Assembly (NCBI RefSeq): GCF_900162725.1
Contig: NZ_LT799418.1
Span: 668,133 to 732,132, forward strand
Source: Parabacteroides sp. Marseille-P3160
GTDB lineage: Bacteria > Bacteroidota > Bacteroidia > Bacteroidales > Tannerellaceae
Direction of reading: 5' to 3'
DNA: 64,000 bases
This document shows, one piece after another, positions 7,648 to 17,441 of the stretch (positions are counted from its first letter, which is position 1; each line of letters starts with the position of its first letter). The notes under the pieces were generated by a model. That model did not search any database. It saw only the letters and a list, made by a program, of their open reading frames with translations, and had not been told where the DNA came from. The translations under genes and the position numbers were made by a program.

Positions 7648-9300
7648 ATGGAACTGCAAGATAAAACGCTCGGGCAGTGGCTGGAATATTGGGCTGCCGT
7701 TACCCCCGATAAGGAATATCTCGTATATTCCGATCGGAACCTGCGGTTTACCTGGAAGGAATTCAACCTGCGGGTGGACGACATGGCCAAAGGATTATTG
7801 TCCGTCGGAGTAAAACAAGGTACTCATATCGGTATCTGGGCGACCAATGTACCCGACTGGTTGACTTTTCTTTTTGCCGGGGCAAAGGTCGGTGCGATAT
7901 TAGTGACTATAAATACGAACTATAAGCAGAACGAACTGGAATTCTTGGTAGAGGATGCCGATATCCATACTTTGTGTATTACCGAAGGTGTCTTTGACGG
8001 AAATTATGTGGATATGACCTATACGATGCTTCCGGAGCTCCGTGAATCGCAGCGTGGTTATTTGAAAAGCAAACGTTTCCCTGAATTGAAAAATGTAATT
8101 TATATCGGGCAGGAAAAGTTCCGGGGGATGTACAACACGGCGGAAATCCTCTTGCTGGGTGAGAATGTCGATGATGAGAATTTGTCGGAAGCAAAGAGCC
8201 GGGTCGGATGCCATGATGTCGTCAATATGCAGTATACTTCGGGGACGACCGGCTTTCCCAAGGGCGTCATGTTAAGCCACCATAATATAGCCAACAACGG
8301 ATATTTTACCGGGGAAGGAATGGGCTTTACCGCAAAAGATAAACTTTGTTGCTGCGTCCCCCTGTTCCATTGCTTCGGCGTGGTGTTGGCGACAATGAAT
8401 GTGTTGACACACGGATGTACGCAAGTCATGGTGGAGCGTTTCGACCCATTGGTCGTGCTGGCGTCGGTGCATAAGGAACGCTGTACGGCGCTTTACGGAG
8501 TGCCGACCATGTTTATTGCCGAAATGAATCATCCGATGTTTGACCTGTTCGATGTCTCTTCCCTTCGCACCGGGATTATGGCCGGCTCCCTGTGTCCGGT
8601 CGAGCTAATGCGTGCGGTAACGACTAAGTTGCATATTACTTATATAACGAGTGTATACGGATTAACGGAAAGTTCGCCGGGGATGACGCATACGGTGCTG
8701 GACGATAGCTTCGAGCTGCGTTGTACGACCGTCGGCAAGGAATATCCGTTTACGGAAGTGAAGATCGTCAATCCCGAAACGGGAGAAGAATGCCCTCACG
8801 GCGTACAAGGAGAGGTTTGTTGCCGTGGCTATCTGAATATGAAAGGATATTATAAGAATCCCCAAGCGACGGCCGAAGTCATCGATGCGGACGGCTGGCT
8901 CCACAGCGGGGATCTGGGAATTAAGGATGAACAGGGATACTATCATATTACGGGGCGGATTAAAGATATGATTATCCGTGGGGGAGAGAATATATATCCG
9001 AGGGAAATAGAGGAATTTCTATATCACCTGGAAGGAGTGAAAGACATTCAGGTTGCCGCTATTGCTTCAGAAAAATACGGGGAAGAGGTGGGAGCCTTTA
9101 TTATCACGCATGAAAGAGTAACCTTGACGGCGGATGAAGTACGTGATTTTTGCCGCGGGAAGATTGCCCGCCACAAGATTCCTAAATATATATTCTTTGT
9201 TGATTCATTTCCCATGACCGGTAGCGGCAAGATCCAGAAATTCAAATTAAGGGAATTAGGCCTTAAGCTCCTTGCGGAGCAGGGAATTACCCCGGTATAA
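7648..9300 (+). CDS. AMP-binding acyl-CoA synthetase
   Basis: 550 residues. It is an ANL-superfamily enzyme that activates a carboxylic acid with ATP and transfers it to CoA in the cytoplasm. Visible motifs are the P-loop-like [16 protein letters not shown] (about 194-209), YGLTESSPG in the middle, GWLHSGDLG with the ribose-binding Asp, [13 protein letters not shown], and the C-terminal [12 protein letters not shown] containing the catalytic Lys. This is the layout of medium/long-chain fatty acyl-CoA ligases. It follows the HTH-cupin regulator after three bases. The chain length of the substrate is not readable from the motifs. No defects are seen. Confidence 0.9.
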   Translation: MELQDKTLGQWLEYWAAVTPDKEYLVYSDRNLRFTWKEFNLRVDDMAKGLLSVGVKQGTHIGIWATNVPDWLTFLFAGAKVGAILVTINTNYKQNELEFLVEDADIHTLCITEGVFDGNYVDMTYTMLPELRESQRGYLKSKRFPELKNVIYIGQEKFRGMYNTAEILLLGENVDDENLSEAKSRVGCHDVVNMQYTSGTTGFPKGVMLSHHNIANNGYFTGEGMGFTAKDKLCCCVPLFHCFGVVLATMNVLTHGCTQVMVERFDPLVVLASVHKERCTALYGVPTMFIAEMNHPMFDLFDVSSLRTGIMAGSLCPVELMRAVTTKLHITYITSVYGLTESSPGMTHTVLDDSFELRCTTVGKEYPFTEVKIVNPETGEECPHGVQGEVCCRGYLNMKGYYKNPQATAEVIDADGWLHSGDLGIKDEQGYYHITGRIKDMIIRGGENIYPREIEEFLYHLEGVKDIQVAAIASEKYGEEVGAFIITHERVTLTADEVRDFCRGKIARHKIPKYIFFVDSFPMTGSGKIQKFKLRELGLKLLAEQGITPV

Positions 9301-9306
9301 CAATTG

Positions 9307-9702
9307 TCATAGCACTAGTTCACGGAAGAGGGCATCGAAGGCCTGGTCGAGATCGGCGGCAAATCCCGGATGTGGGCGAGAGGTTTGGATCGTTGTGCTG
9401 CGGACGGCGGTCAGCCATCGGAAACGTTCGGGAAGGTCGAGGCTGGCAATGGTTCCTCCCTTTTTGCAGCCTTCGGCAATCGTACAGAACGCCTCGAGAT
9501 TGGCTTTCAAGAATTCAAAATCAAAGTCCGGCGGAAAGAAGGCGGTCTTTCGCGGATCCAGTAGGAAGCGGGCGTGGATATATTTCGCCCGTTTCGAAAA
9601 CAGGATCAACCCGACGTTCACGAACTCTCCGCGTTCGATCACCGGAAGAACGCGGATGACGGCGTATTCATATAAGTGCTTCCCTTGCATGTTGCGCTTC
9701 AT
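9307..9702 (-). CDS. DUF3037 domain protein
   Basis: 131 residues, small and soluble. The sequence YEYAVIRVLPVIERGEFVNV followed by GLILF and RFLLDPRK matches what I know of the DUF3037 family, whose function is unknown. It starts 35 bases inside the end of the upstream HipA-like kinase gene, so the two are translated together. DUF3037 genes are often found next to HipA-like kinases of this type, which suggests a functional pair, perhaps partner or modulator of the kinase. It is convergent with the acyl-CoA ligase, with only six bases between stops. Confidence 0.82.
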   Translation of the reverse strand: MKRNMQGKHLYEYAVIRVLPVIERGEFVNVGLILFSKRAKYIHARFLLDPRKTAFFPPDFDFEFLKANLEAFCTIAEGCKKGGTIASLDLPERFRWLTAVRSTTIQTSRPHPGFAADLDQAFDALFRELVL

Positions 9703-10453
9703 TTACAAAGTTTTCGGAATGGGAGAGGCGTTCGGTCAGAAACCGGTAATAAACGGAACGCAGTTCTTCGGGCGTATCCCCGTCCGGTTCCCCCCATCGA
9801 AGCCACTCGTCGGGAAGAAGGCCGACTATCTCCCGGAGTACCTCCGGAGTCAATATCCGCCGGAAAGCTGCATCTACAGCCGGAAGTTTGCTCGCCTGCT
9901 GCAACAGGGCATGGCTTTTGATCAAAGGAAACGGACTCAGCGCATGCGCCTCCCAATTTACCCATGAATGATGGAAAAACAGTGTCGCCCCATGGTCGAT
10001 CAGCCATAATTCATGGTTCCACATCAGCAGGTTGGTGTTTTTCGTCGTCCGGTCTACATTCGTCAGGTAGGCATCTAACCAGACGATCTGCGAGGCCAGC
10101 AAAGGGTCGACGGCCGTTACTACCGGATCGAACATGAAAGCGCCCGAAAGGAAATGCAGTCCGAGATTCAGTCCCCGGCTGGCCTGCAGCAAGTCCTGTA
10201 TCTCCTCATCCCCCTCCGTCCGTCCGAAATCTTCATCCAATTGGAGGAAGACAAGTTCCGGAACCCTTAGTCCCAGCGTTTTGGCGACAACTCCCCCGAT
10301 AAGTTCCGAGATTAGTGCCTTCGGCCCATGTCCGGTACCCTTAAATTTCAGTACGTATTTGAATCCGTCGTCCGCTTCCGCCAATGCCGGCAGGGAACCA
10401 CCCTCCCGCAAGGGCATAATATATCGCGTTACGTTTGCTATCCGAAGTTCCAT
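9668..10453 (-). CDS. HipA-like kinase domain protein
   Basis: 261 residues, shorter than classical HipA (about 440). Kinase-like features are an N-terminal Lys-containing strand (FKYVLKFKG, about 29-37), an alpha-C-type acidic helix (LISELIGGVVA), a catalytic-loop-like DAYLTNVDRTTKNTNLL (about 126-142) with D and N residues, and IDHGATLFFHH (about 152-162) in the place of the metal-binding DFG. This corresponds to the compact HipA_2 group. Classical HipA phosphorylates aminoacyl-tRNA synthetases; the target here is unknown. The DUF3037 gene overlaps its 3' end. No HipB-type HTH antitoxin is adjacent. Confidence 0.75.
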   Translation of the reverse strand: MELRIANVTRYIMPLREGGSLPALAEADDGFKYVLKFKGTGHGPKALISELIGGVVAKTLGLRVPELVFLQLDEDFGRTEGDEEIQDLLQASRGLNLGLHFLSGAFMFDPVVTAVDPLLASQIVWLDAYLTNVDRTTKNTNLLMWNHELWLIDHGATLFFHHSWVNWEAHALSPFPLIKSHALLQQASKLPAVDAAFRRILTPEVLREIVGLLPDEWLRWGEPDGDTPEELRSVYYRFLTERLSHSENFVNEAQHAREALI

Positions 10454-10552
10454 CTGTTTTTATCTGAAGAGTAAAGATACAATCTATTTTCCTATCTTCC
10501 TAATGCTACTTAATAAACAGATGTGGATGAATAGGGAGCCGAGAATTCTTTT

Positions 10553-10587
10553 TTATGCCTGAAAAATTTCTAATTATGCCTGAAAAA
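10553..10587. promoter_or_regulatory. 14-bp direct repeat spaced 21 bp (operator candidate)
   Basis: TTATGCCTGAAAAA occurs at 10553-10566 and again at 10574-10587, exactly 21 bases apart, or two helical turns. It lies about 100 bases upstream of the HipA-like gene (minus) and about 155 bases upstream of the DUF2723 promoter (plus). The spacing suggests a dimeric protein-binding site. The rest of the 10454-10808 gap shows no gene. Confidence 0.4.
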
Positions 10588-10741
10588 GCGATCCTATTCG
10601 CTTATAGCGGTTTTTTAGATACAACAAGTCAAAAAGGCATCTATTCTACTCGTGCCTATTTTTTCTAACAAGGAATGTTAATCGCCTCCTCCCGTTATAG
10701 AATTTAAAAGCGATACTTGCGTTAATATGAACGTATTTTGC

Positions 10742-10749
10742 TACCTTTG
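10742..10749 (+). promoter_or_regulatory. -7 box for the DUF2723 gene
   Basis: TACCTTTG is a perfect Bacteroidetes -7 box. A TTG lies 23 bases upstream at 10716-10718, slightly far. Transcription would begin near 10757, giving a leader of about 50 bases to the ATG at 10809. Confidence 0.6.
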
Positions 10750-10808
10750 CGTCCGAATGTACACGAGGGTGTGCCTTCATATTGAAAACAATCATCATTT
10801 CACGAAAT

Positions 10809-13800
10809 ATGGGAAAATATAAACTGGTCAATAACGTATTGGGATGGATTACTTTTCTAATAGCTTCTGCCGTATATCTGATGACCATAGAACCGACAGG
10901 CAGTTTCTGGGACTGCGGTGAATTTATTACCTCGGCTTTTAAACTGGAAGTAGGGCACCCTCCCGGAGCGCCGTTCTTTATGCTTGTCGCCAACCTGTTT
11001 ACCCATTTTGCTTCCGGTACGGCGGAGGTAGGAAAGATGGTAAATGTCATGTCCGCCCTTTTTAGCGGTCTGACTATTCTATTCCTTTTTTGGAGCATTA
11101 CCCATCTGGCACGGAAAATCATCTTGACAGACGGAGAGGCTCCGAATATTTCGCAACTGATCCGTATCATGGGATGCGGCTTGGTCGGCGCATTTGTTTA
11201 TACCTTCAGCGACACTTTCTGGTTTAGTGCGGTGGAAGGCGAGGTTTATGCTTTCTCATCCCTCTTCACGGCAACCGTCTTCTGGCTGATCCTGAAATGG
11301 GAAGATTCCGCCGACAGCCCTCATGCCGACCGCTGGATCGTACTGATTGCCTATCTGATGGGACTCAGTATCGGCGTCCACTTGCTGAATTTGCTTTGTA
11401 TACCGGCGATTGTCCTGGTTTACTATTATAAGAAGTTCCCTAATCCGACGATGAAGGGTACCTTAATTGCCATTCTTATTTCTTTCGCGATTGTGGCGTT
11501 GATGATGTATGGCGTTGTTCAGGGGCTGGTCGAAATCTGCGGTTGGTTTGAGCTCTTGTTCGTGAATGTGTTGGGAATGCCTTACAACAGTGGCGTTTAC
11601 ATCTATGCCATTTTGATTGCAGGCGTGCTGGCTTGGGCGATATGGGAGACGATGCGCGACGAAATCCATCCGGGACGGATGAAGGTCGCGTTTATTCTTT
11701 CAATCGTTTTGCTTGGAATTCCTTTTATCGGTAATGGGTATATGCTGGGCATCCTGTTGATTCTGGCGCTGTCATACTACCTGTTCAAGGCAAAAAATCT
11801 GAATATCAAATTATTGAATACGACACTGCTCTCTCTGATGGTCATTGTGGTCGGCTATTCTTCCTATGCACTGATTCTGATCCGTGCAACGGCGGATACC
11901 CCGATGAACCAGAATACGCCGAGCGATATCTTTACGCTTCGTACTTATCTGGCGCGTGAACAATACGGAGATACGCCGCTGCTCTATGGACAGACCTTTG
12001 CTTCCGAAGTGAAGCGTGAAAGCCAGGGAGGAATGTGTGCTGCGGTGACGAAAGACGGAAATCCGGTCTGGAGCCGCGTGATTAAAAAGGATAAGAACGA
12101 AAAGGATCGTTATTATATTTCACGCCGCGATCTCAAGTACGAATATGTGGACGAGCTGAATATGCTCTTCCCGCGTATGTATAGCGTGGACAGCAAGCAC
12201 ATGGGGGCTTATAAAGAATGGTCCGGCTTTAAAGGGGAGCCCGTACGATACGAGCGGTGCGGCGAATGGAAAACGGTGCAGAAGCCGACATTTGCCGAGA
12301 ATATCCGTTTCTTTTTTTCTTATCAGTTGAATTTTATGTATTGGCGGTATTTCATGTGGAACTTTTCCGGACGTCAGAATGATATCCAAGGGAACGGCGA
12401 AGTGATGAACGGAAACTGGATTACCGGGATCAAGTTTATCGACGAGGTCTTGGTAGGCCCGCAGGATAATATGCCTGATGATATTGCGAATAATAAAGGA
12501 CATAACGTATATTATATGCTGCCTCTGCTGCTCGGGGTTATCGGCTTGCTCTATCAGGCCTATGCCGGGAAAAGAGGAATACAGAGTTTCTGGGTGACGT
12601 TCTTCCTCTTCTTCATGACGGGTATCGCCATTGTTTTGTACCTGAACCAGACACCTTACCAGCCGCGTGAACGTGATTACGCCTATGCCGGATCGTTCTA
12701 CGCCTTTTGTATATGGGTAGGATTCGGGGTGGCATCCATAGCGAAGGCATTGGAGAAATACCTGAAGGCTCCAGGCCTAGTGGCGAGCGCTGTCGCTACA
12801 CTGGCAGCCTTGGTCGTTCCGGTACAGATGGCTTCACAAAACTGGGACGACCACGATCGTTCCGGCCGCTATATTGCCCGCGACTTCGGTAGCAATTACT
12901 TGGAATCCTGTGCTCCGAACGCTGTGATCTTCACAAACGGAGACAATGATACATTCCCTCTCTGGTATGCCCAGGAAGTGGAAGGAATCCGTACGGATGT
13001 CCGCGTTTGCAACACTAGTTACCTGCAGACGGACTGGTATATCGACCAGATGAAGCGTCAGGCTTATAACTCCGATCCGTTGCCTATCTCTTGGGAGCGG
13101 GCGGACTATGTACAGGGCACCAGGGATGTTGCTTATGTGATGGACCGGATGGAAGGGCAGCCAGCCGAGCTGGGCGCCGCGTTGGAGTTTGTCCGCAGCA
13201 ATGATCCGAAAACCAAACAAATTCCCGGATATGGTGAATCGATCGATTATATTCCTGCCAAGACATTGGTTTATAATGTAGACTCGGCAGCCGCCCTCGC
13301 TTCGGGTACGGTTCGTCCGGAGGATGCTTCTAAAATCTTGCCGCAGATGTCAATCGACCTGAGCCAAAAGACCATTCTTGGTAAACAGGAATTGATCATC
13401 CTCGATATGTTGCGTACCAATAACTGGAAACGCCCGATTTATTACGCAATCACGGTTAGCCCGGATCAGTTTGCGGGATTAGATCCCTATTTCCAGCAAA
13501 CCGGATTGACTTATCAGGTTGTTCCCCTGCCTGCAAAAGATGAACCCCTTTCGGTTAATTCGGATCGGATGTATGACAATCTGATGAACAAGTTTAAATG
13601 GGGCGGTATCGACCAACCGGGCGTTTACCTGGATGAGAATGTCATGCGGATGTGCAAAAGCTATCGGATGGCTTTGTTCGGCAGGTTGGCTGAATCGCTG
13701 ATCAACGAAAACAAGAAGGATAAGGCGTTGGCCGTACTGGATAAATCGGTGGAAGTGCTGAAGAACGTGACGATGGATTACACCGGTCTATCTATCGCTG

Positions 13801-14066
13801 AAATGTATTATGTACTTGGTCAGAAGGAGAAAGCAGAAAAGATTTATGACCAGATCGCCGGTTATTCCATCCGGAATATAGATTGGTTCTTCCGCCTGAA
13901 TCCGACTCAACGTGCTTCCGTACAAAGGGAGTTGCGGCAGGACCTGGCGGTATTGCAGGAAATCATCCGTACCAGCAACAAGTATAATCCTGAATATGGA
14001 AAGAAATTCCATAAGGAATTTGAAATATTTTCTCAGAAATATGCAGGATCGGCAAGAGGAGAGTAA
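10809..14066 (+). CDS. DUF2723 membrane protein (GT-C-type, O-mannosyltransferase-like)
   Basis: 1085 residues from the ATG at 10809; the open frame extends back to a TTG at 10782, which is less likely. The N-terminus carries the family signature: a membrane segment, then GSFWDCGEF with acidic residues and GHPPGAPFF. About ten to twelve hydrophobic segments follow, then a large soluble C-terminal part (about 560-1085) ending in TPR-like helices. DUF2723 proteins are treated as GT-C glycosyltransferases that use lipid-linked sugars on the outer face of the inner membrane; a role in protein O-glycosylation is plausible but not shown here. It is followed after six bases by a polysaccharide deacetylase, so an operon is likely. 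Confidence 0.85.
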   Translation: MGKYKLVNNVLGWITFLIASAVYLMTIEPTGSFWDCGEFITSAFKLEVGHPPGAPFFMLVANLFTHFASGTAEVGKMVNVMSALFSGLTILFLFWSITHLARKIILTDGEAPNISQLIRIMGCGLVGAFVYTFSDTFWFSAVEGEVYAFSSLFTATVFWLILKWEDSADSPHADRWIVLIAYLMGLSIGVHLLNLLCIPAIVLVYYYKKFPNPTMKGTLIAILISFAIVALMMYGVVQGLVEICGWFELLFVNVLGMPYNSGVYIYAILIAGVLAWAIWETMRDEIHPGRMKVAFILSIVLLGIPFIGNGYMLGILLILALSYYLFKAKNLNIKLLNTTLLSLMVIVVGYSSYALILIRATADTPMNQNTPSDIFTLRTYLAREQYGDTPLLYGQTFASEVKRESQGGMCAAVTKDGNPVWSRVIKKDKNEKDRYYISRRDLKYEYVDELNMLFPRMYSVDSKHMGAYKEWSGFKGEPVRYERCGEWKTVQKPTFAENIRFFFSYQLNFMYWRYFMWNFSGRQNDIQGNGEVMNGNWITGIKFIDEVLVGPQDNMPDDIANNKGHNVYYMLPLLLGVIGLLYQAYAGKRGIQSFWVTFFLFFMTGIAIVLYLNQTPYQPRERDYAYAGSFYAFCIWVGFGVASIAKALEKYLKAPGLVASAVATLAALVVPVQMASQNWDDHDRSGRYIARDFGSNYLESCAPNAVIFTNGDNDTFPLWYAQEVEGIRTDVRVCNTSYLQTDWYIDQMKRQAYNSDPLPISWERADYVQGTRDVAYVMDRMEGQPAELGAALEFVRSNDPKTKQIPGYGESIDYIPAKTLVYNVDSAAALASGTVRPEDASKILPQMSIDLSQKTILGKQELIILDMLRTNNWKRPIYYAITVSPDQFAGLDPYFQQTGLTYQVVPLPAKDEPLSVNSDRMYDNLMNKFKWGGIDQPGVYLDENVMRMCKSYRMALFGRLAESLINENKKDKALAVLDKSVEVLKNVTMDYTGLSIAEMYYVLGQKEKAEKIYDQIAGYSIRNIDWFFRLNPTQRASVQRELRQDLAVLQEIIRTSNKYNPEYGKKFHKEFEIFSQKYAGSARGE

Positions 14067-14072
14067 GCGGTT

Positions 14073-14681
14073 ATGTTTATAGAGTCCCCTCCCTGTTATT
14101 ATCGGATCCTGTTCCCGGGAGCCATTTGGCGCATTCCGGGAGAAGAGAAATGCGTATATCTCACGTTTGATGATGGCCCTATTCCGGAGGTTACTCCATG
14201 GGTTTTGGACATCTTGGACCGGTATGGCGTCAAAGCGACGTTCTTTTGCGTCGGGGACAATGTCCGAAAGCATCCGGAAACTTTTCAGATGGTATTGGAC
14301 CGGGGGCACCGGGTAGGAAATCACACGTTCAATCATATACAGGGAGTCGGTTCCTGGTCCCGCCTCTACGTGGAGAATGTCGAGAAGGCGTCCGAATATA
14401 TTCACAGTAACCTTTTCCGTCCTCCGCATGGGCATATGCGTTTTCCGCAGTTACTTCGTTTGAGAAAAAAGTATAAGATAATCATGTGGGACGTGGTTAC
14501 GCGGGATTACAGTTGGCGTATGACTCCTGAGGATGTATTCAATAATGTAAAGAAGCATGCGCGAAACGGTTCCATTATTGTTTTCCACGATTCGCTGAAG
14601 GCGGAAAAGAACATGAAGGAAGCCATGCCCCGCGCCATCGAATGGCTTTTAAGTGAAGGATATCAGTTTAAATTATTATAA
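14073..14681 (+). CDS. Polysaccharide deacetylase (NodB domain)
   Basis: 202 residues, the length of a bare NodB domain. Motifs are TFDDGP with the catalytic/metal Asp pair (about 31-36), the HTFNH metal-binding block (about 92-96), RPPHGH (about 114-119), a WDVVTRDYSW segment and FHDS near 167. These enzymes remove acetyl groups from N-acetyl sugars in peptidoglycan or other glycans. No signal peptide is evident, although a hydrophobic stretch near the N-terminus (YYRILFPGAIW) is present. It starts six bases after the DUF2723 gene, suggesting co-transcription and a joint role in surface glycans. Confidence 0.88.
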   Translation: MFIESPPCYYRILFPGAIWRIPGEEKCVYLTFDDGPIPEVTPWVLDILDRYGVKATFFCVGDNVRKHPETFQMVLDRGHRVGNHTFNHIQGVGSWSRLYVENVEKASEYIHSNLFRPPHGHMRFPQLLRLRKKYKIIMWDVVTRDYSWRMTPEDVFNNVKKHARNGSIIVFHDSLKAEKNMKEAMPRAIEWLLSEGYQFKLL

Positions 14682-14701
14682 AGGTTTCCTACGCCGTCAT
14701 T

Positions 14702-15151
14702 TTAAATCATTTGTTGAGCTTTATAGACTAACTCCATCCAGACCCAATAACGGATGGCTTTGCCGGCAAACATGGATAAGGCAACAATCCAGATATTGGC
14801 GCGGAGGAATCCCAAGGCGACGGCAATAAAGTCGCCTACGCCGGGGAGAAAGACGAAGAAGCCCATCCAGGAGCCTTTTCCCTGGATCCAAAGCTGGACT
14901 TTTTCCAGTTTGCTCCGCTTCAGCTTCAGGTATTTCTCAATCCATTCCGTTTTTCCGATCATGCCGAGCCAATAACAACTCATCCCTCCCAGAAAATTAC
15001 CTAAGGTCGCCGCAATAAACAAGGGGAGTCCGGATGCTCCGGTGAGCATGACTCCTGTCAGGACGACTTCTGAACTGAATGGCAGTACCGTAGCTGCTAG
15101 AAAAGCAGCAATGAAGACTCCTATATAGCCGTATTCTATAAGAAATTCCAT
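14702..15151 (-). CDS. YqaA/DedA-type membrane protein
   Basis: 149 residues, three to four membrane segments. The LEYGYIGVFIAAF-like start, LPFSSEVVLTG, GNFLGGMSCYWLG and FLPGVGDFIAVALGFLRAN blocks are those of the small YqaA branch of the DedA/VTT family, thought to move or scramble lipids or carriers in the inner membrane. Its start overlaps the end of the upstream membrane-protein gene by 16 bases. It is the last gene of the purD-side minus-strand group and is convergent with the deacetylase. The exact substrate is unknown. Confidence 0.8.
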   Translation of the reverse strand: MEFLIEYGYIGVFIAAFLAATVLPFSSEVVLTGVMLTGASGLPLFIAATLGNFLGGMSCYWLGMIGKTEWIEKYLKLKRSKLEKVQLWIQGKGSWMGFFVFLPGVGDFIAVALGFLRANIWIVALSMFAGKAIRYWVWMELVYKAQQMI

Positions 15152-16146
15152 ATATAATTTATAAAACGTGCCAGAAAAAGCAGAGGAGTAAGTAGGAAGA
15201 GCCAGAAAACAATTTTCCCCTTTTGTACGGTGAAGAAATGAGCCAATAAAATGGAACAGGGGATACAGGCTATTTCCAGCAGTTCGTCTGATGTTTGTTC
15301 ATAAAGGAAGAAGAGGGTAAAAGCCCAGATGGCAAAGAACATCAGGAAGAAAAGATACTCCCGGGTGCGAAGATTATCGTCGAATTCATGTGTAATGATA
15401 TTGAACGAGGCAACAACCGTCAACCCGGCGATCCAAAGGGTCGTGATTGTTTGCCATAGATCCCATTCCCCTATTCCTTGCAAATTGATTTTAAAGAGGG
15501 AGGCAAAGGGAATGATGAACGATTGGTAATTATAAAAGAGGATATTCCATCCGAATAACAGCCAATAGATAATGCCGATCCCAAGCAAGGAGGCAATCAC
15601 TCCCCTCAGGCTGAATGTCCGGAAAGTATACATCCCGTACCAGAACAAAGGGAGGAACCAGATGATATGAATCCAGAGTAGGCTCCCTATCCCAATCAGA
15701 AGAGCCGTGTTGAAAGCTTTGCTGACCTTTTCCGGAGAATGGTAAGACGAAAAGAGTTCGTACATGGCCAGGATTAAACAGTAGGTTCCGAGCGAAGTGG
15801 CGTTCAACGGGAGAAAGTCCGGATTGGTACTTATAAAAAGGATATAGAGAATAAAGGGCAACAGGGTTTTCTCCCGGATAAATCTTAATTCTAAATTTGC
15901 CCGGTGAAGCAAGAGCGCACCTAAGGCCATCAGGATAAAACCGATGAAGTAGGTAAAGGCTTTGCCAGGTAAAGCCATGCAGATGATATTCCAGAGAGGA
16001 GTCGACGATACCTCTCCATATACCGGATAACCGATGGAGAAGGCATACCCCATGATCCAACATCCCAGACAAGCAATAATTGTCAGAATGCCGGGCCACC
16101 GGCTTACCACCGGCAATCTTCTTGAGGAGTAACGTCCTTCCCGCAT
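15136..16146 (-). CDS. Multi-pass membrane protein of unknown function
   Basis: 336 residues with about ten hydrophobic segments and very little outside the membrane. After a basic start (REGRYSSRRLPVVSRW) comes ILTIIACLGCWIMGYAFSIG. I do not recognise a characterised family; the pattern resembles Bacteroidetes DUF6427-type proteins, with low certainty. It begins seven bases after purD and overlaps the YqaA-like gene by 16 bases, so the three are probably one transcript. No catalytic motif is visible. Confidence 0.72.
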   Translation of the reverse strand: MREGRYSSRRLPVVSRWPGILTIIACLGCWIMGYAFSIGYPVYGEVSSTPLWNIICMALPGKAFTYFIGFILMALGALLLHRANLELRFIREKTLLPFILYILFISTNPDFLPLNATSLGTYCLILAMYELFSSYHSPEKVSKAFNTALLIGIGSLLWIHIIWFLPLFWYGMYTFRTFSLRGVIASLLGIGIIYWLLFGWNILFYNYQSFIIPFASLFKINLQGIGEWDLWQTITTLWIAGLTVVASFNIITHEFDDNLRTREYLFFLMFFAIWAFTLFFLYEQTSDELLEIACIPCSILLAHFFTVQKGKIVFWLFLLTPLLFLARFINYIWNFL

Positions 16147-16153
16147 AAATCAA

Positions 16154-17425
16154 TTATAAATCGAATCCGATATCCGAACGGAAATATTTCTTATCAAACC
16201 GGATGGCATTGGCGCCTGCGAACGATCGGGCCAATGCTTCCTCTTTATCTTTGCCATAGGAACTGATAGCCAGTACGCGGCCTCCGTCCGTGACGATTCG
16301 GCCGTCTATTTTCTTCGTTCCCGCATGGAAAGCAATGCTTCCGGCCGGCACTTCGTCCAGGCCTTCGATCGTCTTTCCTTTTTCATATGCTTCCGGATAG
16401 CCTCCGCTGACCAGTACGACCGTTACGGTAGCCCGCGGATCTTCCGTCAACGTACGCTTTGCTATATTTCCTTCCGCCACACCTTCCAACAAATCGACGA
16501 AATCGCTTTGGATGCGTAGCATGACAGCTTCGGTTTCCGGGTCACCCATCCGGCAGTTGTATTCGATTACCACCGGCTCTCCCTTAACCTTAATTAATCC
16601 AAGGAAAATGAATCCTTTGTAATCGAGACCTTCGGCTTTTAATCCGGCAATGGTCGGGCGGATAATACGCTCCTCCACTTTTCTCATGAAATGCCCATCA
16701 GCAAACGGAACAGGGGAGACTGCTCCCATGCCGCCGGTATTCAACCCGGTATTTCCTTCGCCGATGCGTTTATAGTCTTTGGCTACCGGCAGGATTTTGT
16801 AATCCGTTCCGTCAGAAAGGACAAAGACGGAACATTCGATACCGTCGAGGAATTCTTCAATGACAACTGTTCTGCTTGCGTCTCCGAACATTCCTTGCAA
16901 CATTTCGGCTAGTTCCTTTTTCGCCTCTTCCAGGTTATCCAATATCAGCACCCCTTTACCGGCTGCCAGGCCATCCGCTTTCAGTACATAGGGAGGCATC
17001 AGGGATCCAAGGAAGGCGTAGCCCTCTTCCAGGTTTGCCGCCGTGACGCTTTTATATCCGGCGGTCGGGATCCTGTGGCGTTGCATGAACGCTTTGGCAA
17101 AATCCTTACTCCCTTCCAGTTGGGCCCCCTGTTTGCTCGGGCCGATGACCGGGATGTCCTGCAAGGCGGCATCCTGTTTGAAAAAATCATAAATTCCCTT
17201 TACCAAGGGAGCTTCCGGGCCTACGACAACCATGCGGATGCCATTTTCCAATACAAAAGCCTTGATGGCAGGGAAATCTTCCGCACTGATAGGGACATTG
17301 ACACCCACCCTTGCCGTACCGGCGTTACCAGGCGCAATGAAAAGGCGATCTGTCTTGGGACTTTGGGCGATCTTCCAGGCCAACGCATGTTCGCGGCCGC
17401 CGGAACCGAGGAGTAATATATTCAT
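16154..17425 (-). CDS. purD: Phosphoribosylamine-glycine ligase
   Basis: 423 residues, full length. PurD joins 5-phosphoribosylamine to glycine with ATP in the second step of purine synthesis. The N-terminal nucleotide-fold signature is [13 protein letters not shown] (about 6-18), the ATP-grasp part contains [21 protein letters not shown] (about 148-159) and GMGAVSP, and the metal-binding [15 protein letters not shown] (about 287-301) is intact. It lies 16 bases downstream of the peptidase gene and seven bases upstream of the membrane-protein gene, on the minus strand. No riboswitch-like leader is visible. Confidence 0.96.
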   Translation of the reverse strand: MNILLLGSGGREHALAWKIAQSPKTDRLFIAPGNAGTARVGVNVPISAEDFPAIKAFVLENGIRMVVVGPEAPLVKGIYDFFKQDAALQDIPVIGPSKQGAQLEGSKDFAKAFMQRHRIPTAGYKSVTAANLEEGYAFLGSLMPPYVLKADGLAAGKGVLILDNLEEAKKELAEMLQGMFGDASRTVVIEEFLDGIECSVFVLSDGTDYKILPVAKDYKRIGEGNTGLNTGGMGAVSPVPFADGHFMRKVEERIIRPTIAGLKAEGLDYKGFIFLGLIKVKGEPVVIEYNCRMGDPETEAVMLRIQSDFVDLLEGVAEGNIAKRTLTEDPRATVTVVLVSGGYPEAYEKGKTIEGLDEVPAGSIAFHAGTKKIDGRIVTDGGRVLAISSYGKDKEEALARSFAGANAIRFDKKYFRSDIGFDL

Positions 17426-17441
17426 TGTCTTATCTGTTTTT

